From CAZAFM01 sp964484395 (lineage in GTDB: Bacteria > Campylobacterota > Campylobacteria > Campylobacterales > CAZAFM01), in assembly GCA_964484395.1 (NCBI GenBank), contig CAZAFM010000102.1:1-6609 (forward strand): a stretch of DNA of 6,609 nt, read 5' to 3'. Positions 5,607-6,609 of this stretch are shown piece after piece. Each line of letters starts with the position of its first letter. Within the stretch, counting starts at the first letter, position 1. The translations under genes and the position numbers were made by a program. The notes below the pieces were generated by a model. It did no database searches. It had not been told where the DNA came from and was given only the letters and a program-made list of their open reading frames with translations.

Positions 5607-6609
5607 CACTAAGCTCCTTTATACTCTCTCCTTTGAGCGAATGTTTCCAACTATCTAACATCATCTTGCCTATCTTAAAATCTAGATGTTCACTCAAATA
5701 CTCTTCAAGCTCATCCGTAGCCCATACAACTGCATCATAGCACTCTTGGTAATGCTCTTTTGCCTCACTTTGACTCAAAAGACAACATTTCTGAGCAAAT
5801 CTGATAAGAGTATCTTTTGAGTGCCATATCTTTTTACCCTCAAGCATAAGGGCTGGTTTGTCTTTATGAATATATACAACGGTATTTACCACATCATACA
5901 CAGGTGAGTAAAATATATTTTTAAAATCATCATCATAAAGTAAGCCAAAATTTTTTAGATGTGCATCACCATTTTTAAGCAAGTAGTTCATCACAACTGT
6001 TTTATAAAAAGCTATCATCGACTCTTTTTTATTTGTAGTATATGAATAGATGATCTTGGCTATTTGCTCATAGCTACCATCATATTTTCTATCTCTGTTT
6101 TTATCCATCAAAGATAGCATCTCTTCAAATCCGTAAAAACCACCATCTCGTTTAAGTGTAAACTTCTCTACTATTAAAAATTTATTGTTTTGTGAGAGTT
6201 GTACATTGGCAGTTTTAACACCTGCTTTTTGTACAGCTTTTAGACAAAAGTATTCATTGAGTGCTAAGTCTTGATACTCTTCTCCCCAAGTTTTGATGAT
6301 GTACTCTTTTGTATCTAGTTTTTCTTTATCTTTTAAAAGTGCAATTGTTTTTGGTTGCACTCCACTTATGGCATTTTTGTTTAAAAAGGTTTGAAGAAGA
6401 TTGCTAAAAGTATCGTTTGTATCATTGGCTAATATCTCATCTATGTTAAACTCAGGAAACTCAACACTATCTTGCAGATCACTTTTAAACTCTACTCTTG
6501 ATTGGGTATTTGAGCTTAAAAGTGAAAATATCAGATAGTCATCTACCTTACCATACTCTTTGGATAAGAGATTTTTAAATATCTCATACAAATATCCCTC
6601 AGGCAAAAA
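5575..6609 (-). CDS. hipA: HipA-family kinase toxin, 5' end cut by window edge
   Basis: A serine/threonine kinase of the HipA toxin family; characterised members phosphorylate an aminoacyl-tRNA synthetase (GltX in E. coli HipA, TrpS in HipT), but the target here is unknown. The frame is open to the right edge: TTG at 6606 is an internal Leu in FLPEGY, which matches the family's LPEG/LPD motif, so roughly 50-80 N-terminal residues are missing if this is a full HipA. Counting that Leu as 1, the ATP-loop motif AISGVQPK is at 79-86, LNEYFCLKAVQKAGV at 116-130, FLIVEKF at 143-149, the catalytic NGDAHLKNFG at 212-221 (Asp214, Asn219) and the metal-binding SPVYDV at 234-239 (Asp238). The kinase residues look intact. 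The serine that HipA autophosphorylates (S150 in E. coli) aligns by eye with Ala79, while Ser81 is kept. The stop overlaps hipB by 32 nt. Confidence 0.88.
   Translation of the reverse strand, partial: FLPEGYLYEIFKNLLSKEYGKVDDYLIFSLLSSNTQSRVEFKSDLQDSVEFPEFNIDEILANDTNDTFSNLLQTFLNKNAISGVQPKTIALLKDKEKLDTKEYIIKTWGEEYQDLALNEYFCLKAVQKAGVKTANVQLSQNNKFLIVEKFTLKRDGGFYGFEEMLSLMDKNRDRKYDGSYEQIAKIIYSYTTNKKESMIAFYKTVVMNYLLKNGDAHLKNFGLLYDDDFKNIFYSPVYDVVNTVVYIHKDKPALMLEGKKIWHSKDTLIRFAQKCCLLSQSEAKEHYQECYDAVVWATDELEEYLSEHLDFKIGKMMLDSWKHSLKGESIKELSDDTIRTWKDY
5614..5620 (-). promoter_or_regulatory. Ribosome binding site of hipB inside hipA
   Basis: AAAGGAG on the minus strand lies within the coding end of hipA, 7 nt before ATG 5606. 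It decides the hipB start in favour of ATG over the GTG immediately upstream and supports independent or coupled translation of the antitoxin from the toxin mRNA. Confidence 0.65.

Overview
The window is AT-rich DNA, densely packed and mostly coded on the minus strand. Gene content and codon style suggest a Campylobacterota-like bacterium (for example a Sulfurimonas, Sulfurovum or Arcobacter relative). This placement is an inference from style, PglF-type dehydratase similarity and AT bias; there is no rRNA or tRNA to confirm it. It looks like the edge of a surface-polysaccharide (O-antigen, capsule or glycan) locus joined to two toxin-antitoxin modules.

From left to right: (1) 1-1160, minus: most of a Wzx-type flippase, cut by the left edge; its only start with a good ribosome binding site appears to be ATA. 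(2) 1135-2085, minus: a Wzz-type chain-length regulator whose 3' end overlaps the flippase start. (3) 2156-2923, plus: an ElyC/SanA/YdcF-family (DUF218) membrane protein, divergent from wzz across 70 bp and overlapping the next gene tail-to-tail by 11 bp. (4) 2913-4664, minus: a large membrane-anchored UDP-GlcNAc 4,6-dehydratase of the PglF/WbpM/CapD group. (5) 4683-5266, minus: a hicA-hicB toxin-antitoxin pair with a 4-nt stop/start overlap, ending only 18 nt before the dehydratase. (6) 5267-5387: a short gap with ATGTTT hexamer repeats and a small palindrome, probably the hic promoter/operator. (7) 5388-6609, minus: a HipA-type kinase toxin, cut by the right edge, followed by an overlapping HipB-type XRE repressor. 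Toxin precedes antitoxin, the reverse of the classical hipBA order.

Functionally, the dehydratase would make a UDP-4-keto-6-deoxy sugar, Wzx would flip the lipid-linked repeat unit across the inner membrane, and Wzz would set the length of the Wzy-polymerised chain. The ElyC-like protein probably has an envelope role but is transcribed separately. The toxin-antitoxin modules lie directly upstream of the glycan genes with no visible terminator, so read-through into the dehydratase is possible. I see no wholly new system, CRISPR array, transposase, tRNA or rRNA. The points most worth a second look are the ATA start of wzx, the toxin-first hip pair with an altered phosphoserine motif, and the hexamer array before hicA.
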